Below, one piece after another: positions 18,972-28,335 of a stretch of 64,000 bases of DNA (position 1 is its first letter; every line of letters begins with the position of its first letter). A model generated the notes under the pieces. It saw only the letters and a list, made by a program, of their open reading frames with translations, made no database searches and was not told the origin of the DNA. The position numbers and the translations under genes were made by a program. Source of the DNA: Bradyrhizobium zhanjiangense. GTDB taxonomy: Bacteria; Pseudomonadota; Alphaproteobacteria; Rhizobiales; Xanthobacteraceae. The stretch spans positions 372,001 through 436,000 of the forward strand of contig NZ_CP022221.1 in NCBI RefSeq assembly GCF_004114935.1, in the 5' to 3' direction.

Positions 18972-19562
18972 CTAGACCCTCGCCCGCCGAATTCGCACGT
19001 ACAGCGCACCTTCGCCGCCGTGCCCGATATGGGCCTCCTCGAAGCCGACGACGAAAGCGCGGAATTCCGGCAGGCTGAGCCATTCCGGCACCTGGCGGCG
19101 CAGCACGCCGCTTTCGCCGCCGCTGCGGCCCTTGCCGGTGATGACCAGAACGAAGGTCAGGCCGTCGTGCTGGGCGCGGTGCAGAAAGCCGGTCAACGCA
19201 CGATGGGCGCGCGTCTGGGTCATGCCATGCAGGTCGAGCCGCGCTTCGATCTCGCTGCGCCCACGCGATAGCTTTGCGCGCTCGCGCTTGCCGATCGGCG
19301 CCAATGGCGGGACGGACGGTTTTGCGACGCGCGGCACCGGCGCAGCGGCGACCGGCCTTGCGGGCGGCGCGGGTCTTGCGGACGGGAGCGTCGGTGATGG
19401 CTCACCGCGCGGCGCGGCCGGCGCCTTCGCCACGCGAGACTTCCTCAGCGGCTTGACCTGTTTCGCAACATTGTCCCACAGCGCGCGCTCCTCCTCGCTC
19501 AGCGCACGGCGGCGCGGTGAGGGACGCGGCTCCAGCACGGGCGGACGGGACGATCGCTTCAT
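18972..19562 (-). CDS. Smr-domain protein
   Basis: A 196-residue protein with a stand-alone Smr (small MutS-related) domain, the nuclease-like module also found at the end of MutS2. The basic, proline- and alanine-rich N-terminal half (about 1-95) looks disordered. The Smr domain follows: EARLDLHGMTQTRAHRAL with the LDxHG motif, then VLVITGKGRSGGESGVLRR with the TGKG motif, and EEAHIGHGGEGALYVRIRR at the end. Smr domains bind and can cleave branched DNA or RNA. Its start overlaps the mltA stop by four bases, so the two are co-translated; this pairing is common in rhizobia. Confidence 0.92.
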   Translation of the reverse strand: MKRSSRPPVLEPRPSPRRRALSEEERALWDNVAKQVKPLRKSRVAKAPAAPRGEPSPTLPSARPAPPARPVAAAPVPRVAKPSVPPLAPIGKRERAKLSRGRSEIEARLDLHGMTQTRAHRALTGFLHRAQHDGLTFVLVITGKGRSGGESGVLRRQVPEWLSLPEFRAFVVGFEEAHIGHGGEGALYVRIRRARV

Positions 19563-21160
19563 TGCTGCGGGTGGGAACGACGATTCACGCGCTTGCGCTG
19601 TTCGCGGTCGGGCTTGATGTTGGGACGCGGCTCCGGCAGCGGCACCGGGCTCGCCACCGCAACGGTGGCGTCCTTGGCTTGTGGCACGGCAGGCGAGGGC
19701 GCGCCAGCTTTGCCTGACTCAGCAGCTTTCGCCGCAGCCGCCGCGTTCTTCGGATCCTTGGCCGGGTCAGTCTGCGGGAACAGCTTTGCGATCTTCTCCG
19801 AGGGACGCGGGTCCGGCACCGGCAATCGCGCGCCGCGCATGCTGGGATCGAGGCTCTTGGGCACCAGCATCACGAAATGCATGGGATGGCGCAGCCGCCC
19901 GGAGACGCGGCCGGCATCCGGGCCCGCGCCGAAATAAAGATCGGCGCGCGCAGGTCCAATGATGGCCGAGCCGGTGTCCTGCGCGATCATCAGCCGGTGG
20001 AACGACGTCTTGGCGCGTTCGGAATCGATCGGCAGCTCGCCCTCAATGAAGAATGGCGTGCCGTAGACGTGCAGCGACTTGTCGACTGCGATCGAGCGGC
20101 CGGCCGTCAGCGGAATGCCCTGCGCGCCGACCGCCTCCTCCTTGTCGGAGAGATTGACCTCGCGGAAGAAGATGTAGGCGCGGTTCTGGCGGCGCAGCTC
20201 CTTGGCGCCCTCAGGATTCTGCGTCATCCATTCCCTGATCTTCTGCATCGACATCTCTTCCTTCGGAATGATGCCGCGCTCGATCAGGATGCGGCCGACC
20301 GCCGTGTAGGGATAGCCGTTATAGGCGTCGTAATTGAGCCGGACGGTGCCGCCGTCGTCGAACTTGATCCGTGCCGAGCCCTGGATCTGCGCGAACAAGA
20401 GATCAGTGGGGTCCTTGAGCCAGGCGATCTCCAGCCCGCGGCCGGCGATCTTGCCGTCCTCGATCTCGCCGCGGTCATAGTAGGGCACCAGCTTGCGGCG
20501 GCCGATCTTGCGATAGACCGGACCCTTGTTGGGCAGGCTGACCGAGTCCTGCTTGTAGCCGCGCACGAACAGGTTGGAGGGGCGGCGATAGACCGGAACG
20601 TTGTAGACGTCGGTCTGCGTCCGCGATCCCTCCAGCACGGGCTCGTAATAGCCGGTGACGAAGCCGTCGGGCTCGCCGAGGCGCGAGATGCGCAACGGCG
20701 AAAAATTCTCCTCGAAGAAGGTCTTCGCTTTGGCGTCGTCGGTGAGCTCGAGCGATCTGGCGGCCCGGCAGGGCTTGCTCAGCGAGGCGCCAAGTGCTTT
20801 GGATTCGGCTTTGGATTCGGCTTTCGGCTCAGATGCGCCGGTCTGCGCGTTGATCGACCGGCAGCTCGCACGGAAGGTCTTGTAGGCGGCGAGATGATTG
20901 TCCTCGCTCCAGCCCTTCACGTCCGCCCAGGCCAGCGGCAGATATTGCGCGCCGGAAATCTCGAACGGCAGGGGAAGCTGCGGATAGGGCAAGGCCCGCG
21001 GCGGGGCGGCAGGCAATGTCGGAGGATGATGGTGGTGGCTGCGGTAGTGGCGCCGCGCCGCCTCTGCGCCGAGCGAAAACGACGACAGCACGACGACACC
21101 TGCGCAAAGCGCCGTCGCGCTGTTCTTCAGAAATATCTTAATTCGCGCTTCCGGTGCCAA
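19559..21160 (-). CDS. mltA: Membrane-bound lytic murein transglycosylase A
   Basis: Cleaves the glycan strands of peptidoglycan with formation of 1,6-anhydromuropeptides, in the periplasm. The product is 533 residues, longer than E. coli MltA because of low-complexity ends. A hydrophobic N-terminal segment (SATALCAGVVVLSSFSLGAEA) is the signal sequence, with no lipobox. Family marks: GFVTGYYEPVLEGSRT, GSARIKFDDGG, YNGYPYTAVGRILIERG, and the 3D domain IAQDTGSAIIGPARADLYFG with catalytic Asp candidates. The start is TTG at 21160, preceded by GGAAG at good spacing, inside the last 23 bases of the Tim44-like gene; no ATG is available nearby. Confidence 0.94.
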   Translation of the reverse strand: MAPEARIKIFLKNSATALCAGVVVLSSFSLGAEAARRHYRSHHHHPPTLPAAPPRALPYPQLPLPFEISGAQYLPLAWADVKGWSEDNHLAAYKTFRASCRSINAQTGASEPKAESKAESKALGASLSKPCRAARSLELTDDAKAKTFFEENFSPLRISRLGEPDGFVTGYYEPVLEGSRTQTDVYNVPVYRRPSNLFVRGYKQDSVSLPNKGPVYRKIGRRKLVPYYDRGEIEDGKIAGRGLEIAWLKDPTDLLFAQIQGSARIKFDDGGTVRLNYDAYNGYPYTAVGRILIERGIIPKEEMSMQKIREWMTQNPEGAKELRRQNRAYIFFREVNLSDKEEAVGAQGIPLTAGRSIAVDKSLHVYGTPFFIEGELPIDSERAKTSFHRLMIAQDTGSAIIGPARADLYFGAGPDAGRVSGRLRHPMHFVMLVPKSLDPSMRGARLPVPDPRPSEKIAKLFPQTDPAKDPKNAAAAAKAAESGKAGAPSPAVPQAKDATVAVASPVPLPEPRPNIKPDREQRKRVNRRSHPQQ

Positions 21161-21833
21161 CCAGCTTCCAGTTCGGATCGCGAGAGGAGGTGTCGCGGGC
21201 GAAAGTCCAGATGTCGGTGATGTCGGCGACCGTGTCGGCGCTGCCGTCGACGATGTTGCCGGCCTTGTCGCGGGTGGCCGAGATCATCTGCGAGACGAAG
21301 CGTACGGTGAGCTGAGCGGTGCGGTCGCGCAGCTCGGCGCCGACGAGCTCAGCCTTGTCGATCGAGACAAAACGCGTCTCGGTCTTCTGCTCGTTCTTCT
21401 CGCGCTCCTTGATCGCGGCATCGAAGCTCTCATAGACCTCCGACGACAGCAGGTCGCGCAGCGCGCGGCGGTCGCCATTGGCAAAGGCGAGCACGATCAT
21501 CTCATAGGCGCCACGAGCACCCGAGATGAAATGGCGCGGGTCGAAAGTGGAATCCTTGTCGACGATGGCGTCGAGACCCTGCGCGAGTGGGGTGCCCGGC
21601 TCGGCCAGGCCCTTCCAGCGATCGGCGGGCGGGGTCGGCTCGGCCGTCGGCGCCAGCGGGGCTTGGTCGATCACCTTGCCCGGCATGGTCACGACGTTCT
21701 TGTCCTGGGCACCCTGGAGCGCATTGCGGTCGAACGGCGGCCGTTCGTTGCCGGTGCGCTGTCCCAGCACGCTGCGCAGCCGCAGAAAGATAAAGACCGC
21801 CAGCGCCAGGAAAATGATAGTGTAGATGTCCAC
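21138..21833 (-). CDS. Tim44/TimA-domain membrane-anchored protein
   Basis: A 231-residue protein with one N-terminal membrane anchor (MDIYTIIFLALAVFIFLRL) and a C-terminal Tim44-like domain: PRHFISGARGAYEMIVLAF, DLLSSEVYESFDAAI, and a strand-rich end with DIWTFARDTSSRDPNWKLVG. Tim44 in mitochondria ties the import motor to the membrane; bacterial relatives (TimA) are thought to act in membrane protein handling, not in import. It is divergent from secB with a 413 bp gap and is co-transcribed with mltA and the Smr gene. The next gene on the other side being the export chaperone SecB is suggestive only. Confidence 0.9.
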   Translation of the reverse strand: MDIYTIIFLALAVFIFLRLRSVLGQRTGNERPPFDRNALQGAQDKNVVTMPGKVIDQAPLAPTAEPTPPADRWKGLAEPGTPLAQGLDAIVDKDSTFDPRHFISGARGAYEMIVLAFANGDRRALRDLLSSEVYESFDAAIKEREKNEQKTETRFVSIDKAELVGAELRDRTAQLTVRFVSQMISATRDKAGNIVDGSADTVADITDIWTFARDTSSRDPNWKLVGTGSAN

Positions 21834-22246
21834 GTCGTATTCGCTTTCTGGTCTTTGCTTTTGGTCTTCGATTTGAGGTCGTCGCCGGGAAAATCAATCC
21901 GGCCAGTAGACCGTTCCATACGGAAACGGCAAGTCTACATCACCATTTAGGTCCGCGCGTCTGGTCCCTGGGATGTAGGCACGAAATCTTGCCCGGCCAA
22001 TGGCGCCTTTTGGCACGGCGCTGAGTGTAGCGCGTTTTATGCTTAAGGGGAAACCCGATCCTGCCCGGAAATCGCGCTTCTTCAATCGTTTAGGGCGCAA
22101 TTTCGCGCAAAAGACCGGGTGAACCGCACAGTTGCGGGCGCGGCTCCGATATCTCACCCGGGGTCGTTCGTCCTTGTAGAATGAGGCGGGCCTATGTTAG
22201 CCAACCGCCGCGAAATTCAGCCCAAATCGGGTAAGGAGAGACTTTC
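21834..22246. other. 413 bp intergenic region between divergent tim44-like and secB genes
   Basis: No convincing gene. A leftward open frame of 87 codons (21894-22157) has no recognisable features and composition unlike its neighbours. The region must hold divergent promoters for the Tim44/mltA/smr unit and for secB. The secB ribosome binding site is strong: AAGGAG at 22233-22238, eight bases before ATG 22247. I could not assign promoter boxes with confidence. Confidence 0.6.
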
Positions 22247-22732
22247 ATGACCAACGGTAACGGCACCCCTCCCGAGGCGGCCCAGGCTCCCCAGCTCAAC
22301 GTGCTGGCGCAATATACCAAGGACCTCTCGTTCGAAAATCCGAACGCGCCGAGCTCGCTCCAGCAGCAGAGCCAGCCGCCCCAGATCAACATCCAGATCA
22401 ACGTCAGCGCCAACAACCTCAGCGAACAGGAGTTCGAGGTGACGTTGTCGGTCGAGGGCAAGGCCGAGGCGGCGAGCAAAGTGATGTTCTCGTTCGAGCT
22501 CGCCTATGCCGGCGTGTTCCGGATCGCCAATGTGCCGAAGGAGAATTTGCATCCGCTGGTCATGATCGAGTGCCCGCGCCTGCTGTTCCCGTTCGCGCGC
22601 GAGATCATCGCGACCGCCGTCCGCGACGGCGGGTTCCCGCCGCTGATGCTGGATCCGGTCGACTTCGTCGGTCTCTATCGTCAGAACATGGAGCGGCAAA
22701 TGGCCGCTCAGGGCCAAGCCGGTCAGGCCTAA
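22247..22732 (+). CDS. secB: SecB protein-export chaperone
   Basis: Cytoplasmic tetrameric chaperone that keeps preproteins unfolded and hands them to SecA. Length is 161 residues, normal for the family. Signatures: [53 protein letters not shown] and [20 protein letters not shown] followed by [11 protein letters not shown]. An N-terminal PEAAQAPQ tail is flexible. It is convergent with dnaQ, sharing four bases at their ends, and has an excellent ribosome binding site. Confidence 0.97.
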   Translation: MTNGNGTPPEAAQAPQLNVLAQYTKDLSFENPNAPSSLQQQSQPPQINIQINVSANNLSEQEFEVTLSVEGKAEAASKVMFSFELAYAGVFRIANVPKENLHPLVMIECPRLLFPFAREIIATAVRDGGFPPLMLDPVDFVGLYRQNMERQMAAQGQAGQA

Positions 22733-23445
22733 CCGGCCGCCATGGCAGCTGGAGCGGGCAGGTACTCGTTCCAGATCGCCTTGTCGCCAAACGTTGCGAT
22801 GAAGGCCCGGTGGGCCTCGCGTTCGGCATCGGAAACCCGCGGCGCAAGCGGCACCAGGCGCTGTCGCCGCGGCGCTTCGCCGGTCGCACTGACGCGAATC
22901 TCCTCGGTGTCCGAGGCCAGCAGCAGCTGCGACTGCCGCGCCCCAACCAGATCGACATAGACCTCGGCCAGGAGCTCGGCGTCGAGCAGCGCACCGTGCT
23001 TGGTGCGGTGTGAATTGTCGATCGCGTAGCGCGAGCAGAGATCGTCGAGCCGGTTCGACACGCCGGGATGCTTGCGCCGCGCCAGCAGCAGCGTATCGAC
23101 CAGCCGCTCGCGCGGGATCGCCGCGCGCTTGATCCTATCGAGCTCGGCATTGATGAAGCTGATGTCGAACGAGGCGTTGTGGATCACCAGCGGCGCATCG
23201 CCGATGAATTCCAGAAACTCGTCGACGACCTCGTGGAACAGCGGCTTGGTCGACAGGAATTCGGCCGACAGCCCGTGCACTGCGAAGGCCTCCGCCGGCA
23301 TGTCCCTTTCGGGGTTCATGTAGCGGTGGAAGGTCTGTCCGGTCGGCATGCGGTTGAAGATCTCGACACAGCCGATTTCGACCAGGCGATCGCCGCGGAG
23401 CGGATCGAGGCCGGTGGTTTCGGTATCGAGAACGATTTCGCGCAT
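22729..23445 (-). CDS. dnaQ: DNA polymerase III epsilon subunit (3'-5' proofreading exonuclease)
   Basis: Proofreading exonuclease of the replicative polymerase. The 238-residue DnaQ-fold protein has all three exonuclease motifs: Exo [10 protein letters not shown] with the two metal ligands Asp and Glu, Exo [14 protein letters not shown], and Exo [20 protein letters not shown]. The C-terminal portion (about 185-238) would contact the alpha subunit. It follows coaE by 30 bp on the same strand in the order maf-coaE-dnaQ, part of the conserved alphaproteobacterial origin neighbourhood. Confidence 0.96.
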   Translation of the reverse strand: MREIVLDTETTGLDPLRGDRLVEIGCVEIFNRMPTGQTFHRYMNPERDMPAEAFAVHGLSAEFLSTKPLFHEVVDEFLEFIGDAPLVIHNASFDISFINAELDRIKRAAIPRERLVDTLLLARRKHPGVSNRLDDLCSRYAIDNSHRTKHGALLDAELLAEVYVDLVGARQSQLLLASDTEEIRVSATGEAPRRQRLVPLAPRVSDAEREAHRAFIATFGDKAIWNEYLPAPAAMAAG

Positions 23446-23475
23446 GATTGGGATGGCCGTGCAAAAATCGGCGAA

Positions 23476-24075
23476 TCAGGCTCGCCGCTGCGGCATCTTA
23501 ACGACCTCGGCCAGGATGTGCTTGATTTGAGCACGCACCGGGTCCAGCCCGTTTGAGGTATCCACCACGAAATCGGCGCGCTTGCGCTTTTCGGCGTCGG
23601 GCATCTGCTTGGCGATGATGGCGTCGAGCTTTGCCTCGTCCATCGTGCCGCGCGCCAGCACCCGCTCGCGCTGAAGTTCCCGCGAGGTCGAGACCACGAC
23701 CACGGCGTCGACCCGTTTCTCGCCGCCAGTCTCGAACAGGAGGGGAATGTCCAGGACCACGACGGGGACCTTGGCCGCTTCGGCCTCGGCGAAGAATTTT
23801 TTGCGGGACTCGCCCAGCATTGGATGGACGATCTGCTCGAGCTGCTTGATCGCGGCGGGATCGTGCACGACCCGCGCGGACAGTTTGGACCGGTCGACCT
23901 TGCCGTTGATGGTGGTGCCGGGGAAGGCAGCCTCGATCGCGGGAGCCGCTTCGCCTTCATACAAGTGATGAACTGCGGCATCGGCGTCGTAGACGGGAAC
24001 ACCAGCCTCCGCGAACAATTTCGCGGTGGTGGATTTGCCCATCCCGATCGAGCCGGTCAGTCCGAGGATCCGCAT
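23476..24075 (-). CDS. coaE: Dephospho-CoA kinase
   Basis: Last step of coenzyme A synthesis, phosphorylating the ribose 3' hydroxyl of dephospho-CoA. The ATG at 24075 ([16 protein letters not shown]) places the P-loop GSIGMGKST at residues 8-16, the family norm; the start at 24102 adds nine unconserved residues. Other marks are [37 protein letters not shown] and [12 protein letters not shown]. Length 199. Together with coaA in this window it gives the first and last CoA-synthesis steps. Confidence 0.96.
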   Translation of the reverse strand: MRILGLTGSIGMGKSTTAKLFAEAGVPVYDADAAVHHLYEGEAAPAIEAAFPGTTINGKVDRSKLSARVVHDPAAIKQLEQIVHPMLGESRKKFFAEAEAAKVPVVVLDIPLLFETGGEKRVDAVVVVSTSRELQRERVLARGTMDEAKLDAIIAKQMPDAEKRKRADFVVDTSNGLDPVRAQIKHILAEVVKMPQRRA

Positions 24076-24098
24076 CAGCGCCCAGCCATGTCTGTCGT

Positions 24099-24707
24099 TC
24101 ACACCGCAACTAGCCGCTCGCGGCGCAGGAACGCAAGCAGCGGCAGCAGCGGCAGGCCGAGAATGGTGAAATGGTCGCCCTCGATGCGCTCGAACAGATG
24201 AATACCCAGCCCTTCGAGCTGATAGCCGCCGACACTGGTCGCGACGGCGTCACCGGCGGCATCGAGATAGGCTGAAAGCTGGGCCTCGGTCATATGCCGC
24301 ATGGTCATGCGGGCTACCGAAACATCCTCGAAAACAATCTTTCCGCCATGCGCCACCGCCACCGCTGAATTCAGCTCGTGGCTGTTGCCGGCGAGATCGC
24401 GCAATTGCGCCATCGCCTGGGGACGACCGGCAGGCTTGTTGAAGAGGCGCTCGCCAAGAGCCAGGGTCTGGTCGGCGCCGATCACATAGCTTCCGGGATG
24501 AAGAGCCGAGACGGCCTTCGCCTTTTCACAGGCCAGCAACAGAGCGATCGCGCGCGGGTTTGAAAGCTTCGACGCAGCCTGAAGGCCGCGCTCGTCGATG
24601 TCAGCCGTCACGCTCTCGAATTCGAAGCCAGCATTCGCCAACAGCATTTTCCGCGCGCTGCTTTGCGAGGCCAGGATCAACGGAGATGTGCCGCGCCACA
24701 GACCCAT
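24099..24707 (-). CDS. Maf-family nucleoside triphosphate pyrophosphatase
   Basis: Hydrolyses non-canonical or modified nucleoside triphosphates to the monophosphate, a house-cleaning role with a link to cell division in Bacillus. It has 202 residues, with [18 protein letters not shown] at the N-terminus (the S-x-S-x-R substrate loop), [12 protein letters not shown] with the catalytic Asp, and the [19 protein letters not shown] block near the end. It lies 23 bp upstream of coaE and seven bases after the PPDK regulator. In Caulobacter-type origin clusters aroE stands between maf and coaE; here it is absent. Confidence 0.93.
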   Translation of the reverse strand: MGLWRGTSPLILASQSSARKMLLANAGFEFESVTADIDERGLQAASKLSNPRAIALLLACEKAKAVSALHPGSYVIGADQTLALGERLFNKPAGRPQAMAQLRDLAGNSHELNSAVAVAHGGKIVFEDVSVARMTMRHMTEAQLSAYLDAAGDAVATSVGGYQLEGLGIHLFERIEGDHFTILGLPLLPLLAFLRRERLVAV

Positions 24708-24714
24708 TGCGAAA

Positions 24715-25554
24715 CTATTCTGAGGGCCGGTTGCGCTGGCGATCGGTGTAGAGCTTCATGATCGCCGCGGCGGTTTCCTCGATCGAGCGTCTGGTGACAT
24801 CGAGCAGTGGCCAATCATGCTTGGCGCTGAGCTTGCGTGCGAACGCAACCTCCTCGGTGACCGATTGCTTGTCGGTGTAGGTGTCGCTGCCAGACTCGGC
24901 TCCCATAGAGAGCAGGCGATTCTGACGGATCTGGATCAGCCGTTCCGGCGTCGCATGCAGGCTGACGACCAGCGGACGCGTCAGCGTCTCCAATTGCGAG
25001 GGCACCGGAATGCCCGGAACCAGCGGCACGTTGGCGGTGCGGATGCCGCGATTGGCAAGATAGATCGACGTCGGCGTCTTCGAGGTGCGGGACACACCCA
25101 CCAGCACCACGTCGGCCTCGTCGAGGCCTTCGACATGCTGACCGTCGTCGTGGATCATGGTGTAGTTCAGCGCATCGATGCGCTTGAAATATTCCGCATT
25201 GAGCACGTGCTGGGCGCCGACGCGGCCGGTGGTCGCAGCGCCGAGATACGCTTCGAACAGCTGCATCACCGGGCCGATGATCGACAGGCTCGGAACGTTG
25301 ATCTCCTTGCACTTGTTCTCGAGCCTGAAGACCAGATCCTTCTCCAGCAGCGTGAACAGCACGATTCCCGGCGCCTCCTCGATCTCGTCGAGCACGCGAT
25401 CGAGCTGCTTCTGGCTGCGCACCAGCGGATAGACGTGCTCGACCGGCGTCACGTTGGCGTATTGAGCCGCGACCGCGCGCGCCACGGTGATGAGTGTTTC
25501 ACCGGTGGAGTCGGAGACCAGGTGCAGATGGAAATAGTTGTTCGAGGTCGGCAC
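24715..25554 (-). CDS. ppsR: PEP synthase / pyruvate phosphate dikinase regulatory protein (DUF299)
   Basis: Bifunctional ADP-dependent kinase and Pi-dependent pyrophosphorylase that switches PPDK or PEP synthase off and on. The product has 279 residues from a GTG start ([18 protein letters not shown]). The P-loop [18 protein letters not shown] lies at about residue 153. The family strands [19 protein letters not shown] and [11 protein letters not shown] are clear. This is the gene that borders the Caulobacter origin on one side (RP001/CC0001 type), and here too it is the last leftward gene before the putative origin at 25555-26078. Confidence 0.93.
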   Translation of the reverse strand: MPTSNNYFHLHLVSDSTGETLITVARAVAAQYANVTPVEHVYPLVRSQKQLDRVLDEIEEAPGIVLFTLLEKDLVFRLENKCKEINVPSLSIIGPVMQLFEAYLGAATTGRVGAQHVLNAEYFKRIDALNYTMIHDDGQHVEGLDEADVVLVGVSRTSKTPTSIYLANRGIRTANVPLVPGIPVPSQLETLTRPLVVSLHATPERLIQIRQNRLLSMGAESGSDTYTDKQSVTEEVAFARKLSAKHDWPLLDVTRRSIEETAAAIMKLYTDRQRNRPSE

Positions 25555-26078
25555 AAAAACTCTTTGGATTTTGGCGGGGCAGTTTGTGGATTTCTGTGGA
25601 GCTTAACCTCTCGGAAAGAGATGCGCGACACCAGGGACGGGACAACGGCCAATTTTCTTCACACCGCTGCCCGCCAGAACAAGTTTGCCGGCCGGCCGGC
25701 GCGGAAACGGGATTGCGCGGACAAGCCTCTTGATAAGCTGCCGACAGGCGGGCGCAAGCCCCTGAGACCGGGTCACTTATTCCGACCGGCCAGACCGGCG
25801 CAGGAGATGTTGATGGATGTGAACAAGCGCGCGTGAAGTGGCGGACGGAATTGCGTGAGTCCAATCCACGGTCACAAAGACTCAAACCTTAAGATTCTAA
25901 AATTTTTAGGTTTAGAAGAGCCGAGCACGCGGATATGTGTGTGCGCCCAAATCTATGAATGAATTCTTACCGAACACCTTCCATCCACTGTTCGGTGAGC
26001 AGAAAGCGGTTTCGAGCAGAATGGATCCCGGTTCGCGTCGGCAAAGCGGGTCGAAAACAAGAATGGAAGGCTGCCGGC
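25555..26078. other. oriC: Putative chromosomal replication origin (oriC)
   Basis: A 524 bp gene-free stretch between the leftward ppsR and the rightward hemJ. Evidence for an origin: the flanking order dnaQ-coaE-maf-ppsR | hemJ-rho-mnmE-mnmG-rsmG-parA-parB-holA is the conserved alphaproteobacterial origin cluster; transcription diverges from this point; an AT-rich run (25882-25918, with TTCTAAAATTTTTAGG) stands out in a GC-rich setting; and two 9-mers are one mismatch from TTWTNCACA, TTCTTCACA at 25655-25663 and TTGTTCACA (minus strand) at 25818-25826. A third, AAATCCACA (minus, 25585-25593), has two mismatches. No perfect DnaA box was found, as is also the case for weak boxes at the Caulobacter origin. 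The ppsR and hemJ promoters must also lie here. Confidence 0.72.
26001..26060. repeat. Degenerate family E repeat near hemJ
   Basis: AGAAAGCGGTTTCGAGCAGAATGG followed by CCGGTTCGCG and GGGTCGAAAACAAGAAT recalls the repeat at 62072-62136 in order of blocks but with several changes. It ends about 18 bases before the hemJ start, so it forms part of the hemJ leader or promoter region. Confidence 0.4.
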
Positions 26079-26501
26079 ATGTATGAGTGGATCAAGGCGC
26101 TGCACGTGATCGCCGTCATCGCCTGGATGGCGGGCATGCTCTATCTGCCGCGGCTGTTCGTCTATCACTCCGAAGCCGAAATCGGCTCGAAGCAGTCCGA
26201 AACGTTCAAGGTCATGGAACGCCGGCTGCTCAAGGCGATCATCAATCCCGCCATGACGGTCACTTGGCTCGCCGGGCTCTATCTCACCTGGTCCGGCCAT
26301 TGGTTCAGCTCCGGCTGGCTGCACGTAAAACTGGCACTGGTCCTGGCAATGTCCGCGGTCCACGGCTTTTTTTCCCGCTGGCTGAAGGATTTCGCCGCCG
26401 ATCGGCGCCCGCGGACCCAGAAATTCTATCGAATTATCAATGAGGTGCCGACCGTCCTGATGATTTTCATCGTGATCATGGTGATCGTGAAGCCGTTCTA
26501 G
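26079..26501 (+). CDS. hemJ: HemJ-type protoporphyrinogen IX oxidase
   Basis: Integral membrane enzyme oxidising protoporphyrinogen IX to protoporphyrin IX in heme synthesis. The ATG at 26079 (MYEWIKALHVIAVIAWMAG) gives 140 residues with four membrane helices and the conserved His in KALHVIA, plus the MLYLPRLFVYH motif and LLKAIINPAMTVTWL. The longer in-frame start at 25959 would lie in origin and repeat DNA and is rejected. HemJ genes next to rho are typical of alphaproteobacterial origin clusters, but the usual neighbours hemE and hemH are missing here. Confidence 0.93.
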   Translation: MYEWIKALHVIAVIAWMAGMLYLPRLFVYHSEAEIGSKQSETFKVMERRLLKAIINPAMTVTWLAGLYLTWSGHWFSSGWLHVKLALVLAMSAVHGFFSRWLKDFAADRRPRTQKFYRIINEVPTVLMIFIVIMVIVKPF

Positions 26502-26754
26502 GCAAGGCGCGCGACGAATCGCTCAGCGCTTCGGCTTGCGGAGCAGGGAGCGATTTTCTATATTATCGATATCCCACCCAACGCAGGCGGATGTGGTTGT
26601 GTCCGAGCTTTCCAGAGGCCGGACACCGCATCAGGTTTGAAGCCTCATCGGCACTCTCCTTGCCAGACCTGCGGACCTTACCTGCACTGCTCGCGTCCGC
26701 ATTTCAGAGCCACCTCGCACCCCCCCTCCAAGGTTACCCCACAGGACCACCCCA
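26502..26754 (+). promoter_or_regulatory. Leader region of rho
   Basis: A 253 bp gap between hemJ and rho. It contains an AT-rich segment, TTTTCTATATTATCGATATC at about 26554-26573, that stands out and could be a promoter, and then a pyrimidine-rich, C-rich leader of about 150 bases ending in CCACCCCAATG. There is no clear Shine-Dalgarno before the rho ATG. C-rich unstructured leaders are typical Rho loading sites and rho is often autoregulated by premature termination, but this is inference. Confidence 0.4.
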
Positions 26755-28020
<1,266 letters not shown>

Positions 28021-28042
28021 GTGCAGTGCAGCGATAAGTTGG

Positions 28043-28066
28043 AGGGCGCCTTCGGGCGCCCTTTTT
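28043..28066 (+). terminator. Intrinsic terminator after rho
   Basis: Perfect 8-base stem AGGGCGCC / GGCGCCCT closed by a TTCG tetraloop and followed by TTTTC. It lies 22 bases after the rho stop codon and separates rho from mnmE, so mnmE needs its own promoter in 28067-28335. Confidence 0.9.
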
Positions 28067-28335
28067 CATTGTGCAGCCTTCCTGCGGCGAATTGCAGCAG
28101 ATTAGCGGCCTCTCGCTCGACCCCGATTTTTGGTTAAGCCTTTGATAGAATACAATAAGATTGAATTTTTTTGAGCCTGCTGGGCTTGAGCGGCTGGATC
28201 CTGCAGCAAAATTTCCGCAGCTTTATTGCATTGCAATATCAGCCTTAGTTGCGGGACTTGGCGCAGCAAAACTAGGCCACCTGGCGTTCGAAAATGGTGG
28301 ATTTGCCTTTTCTCCCGCAGCCGGACAAATAGGCC
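28067..28335 (+). promoter_or_regulatory. Gap between the rho terminator and mnmE
   Basis: About 270 bp without a gene. It includes an AT-rich stretch around 28129-28175 (TTTGATAGAATACAATAAG) that is the best place for the mnmE promoter, followed by more AT-rich DNA up to about 28300. No repeat copy and no ParB-type palindrome is present in this gap. Confidence 0.4.

Noticed and set aside
19877..21220. 447-codon open frame on the plus strand opposite mltA
   Set aside because: It is antisense to a well-supported mltA gene, has no recognisable domain, and arises from GC-rich third codon positions. The same applies to long antisense frames opposite amtB copy 1 (52929-54368), mnmG (30024-31829), ftsK (48261-49931), rho (26734-27531), leuS (37727-39631) and hslU (15904-17595).
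21894..22157. 87-codon leftward frame in the secB-tim44 gap
   Set aside because: Basic, low-complexity product without motifs or membrane segments, and it does not fit a known gene of this locus; a role as regulatory DNA is more likely.
25585..25593. TGTGGATTT as a DnaA box
   Set aside because: It has two mismatches to the consensus. It is mentioned in the origin entry only as weak support.
25959..26078. Longer start for hemJ (40 extra residues)
   Set aside because: The extension would be translated from origin and repeat DNA and lies before the family's usual MYEWIKALHV start.
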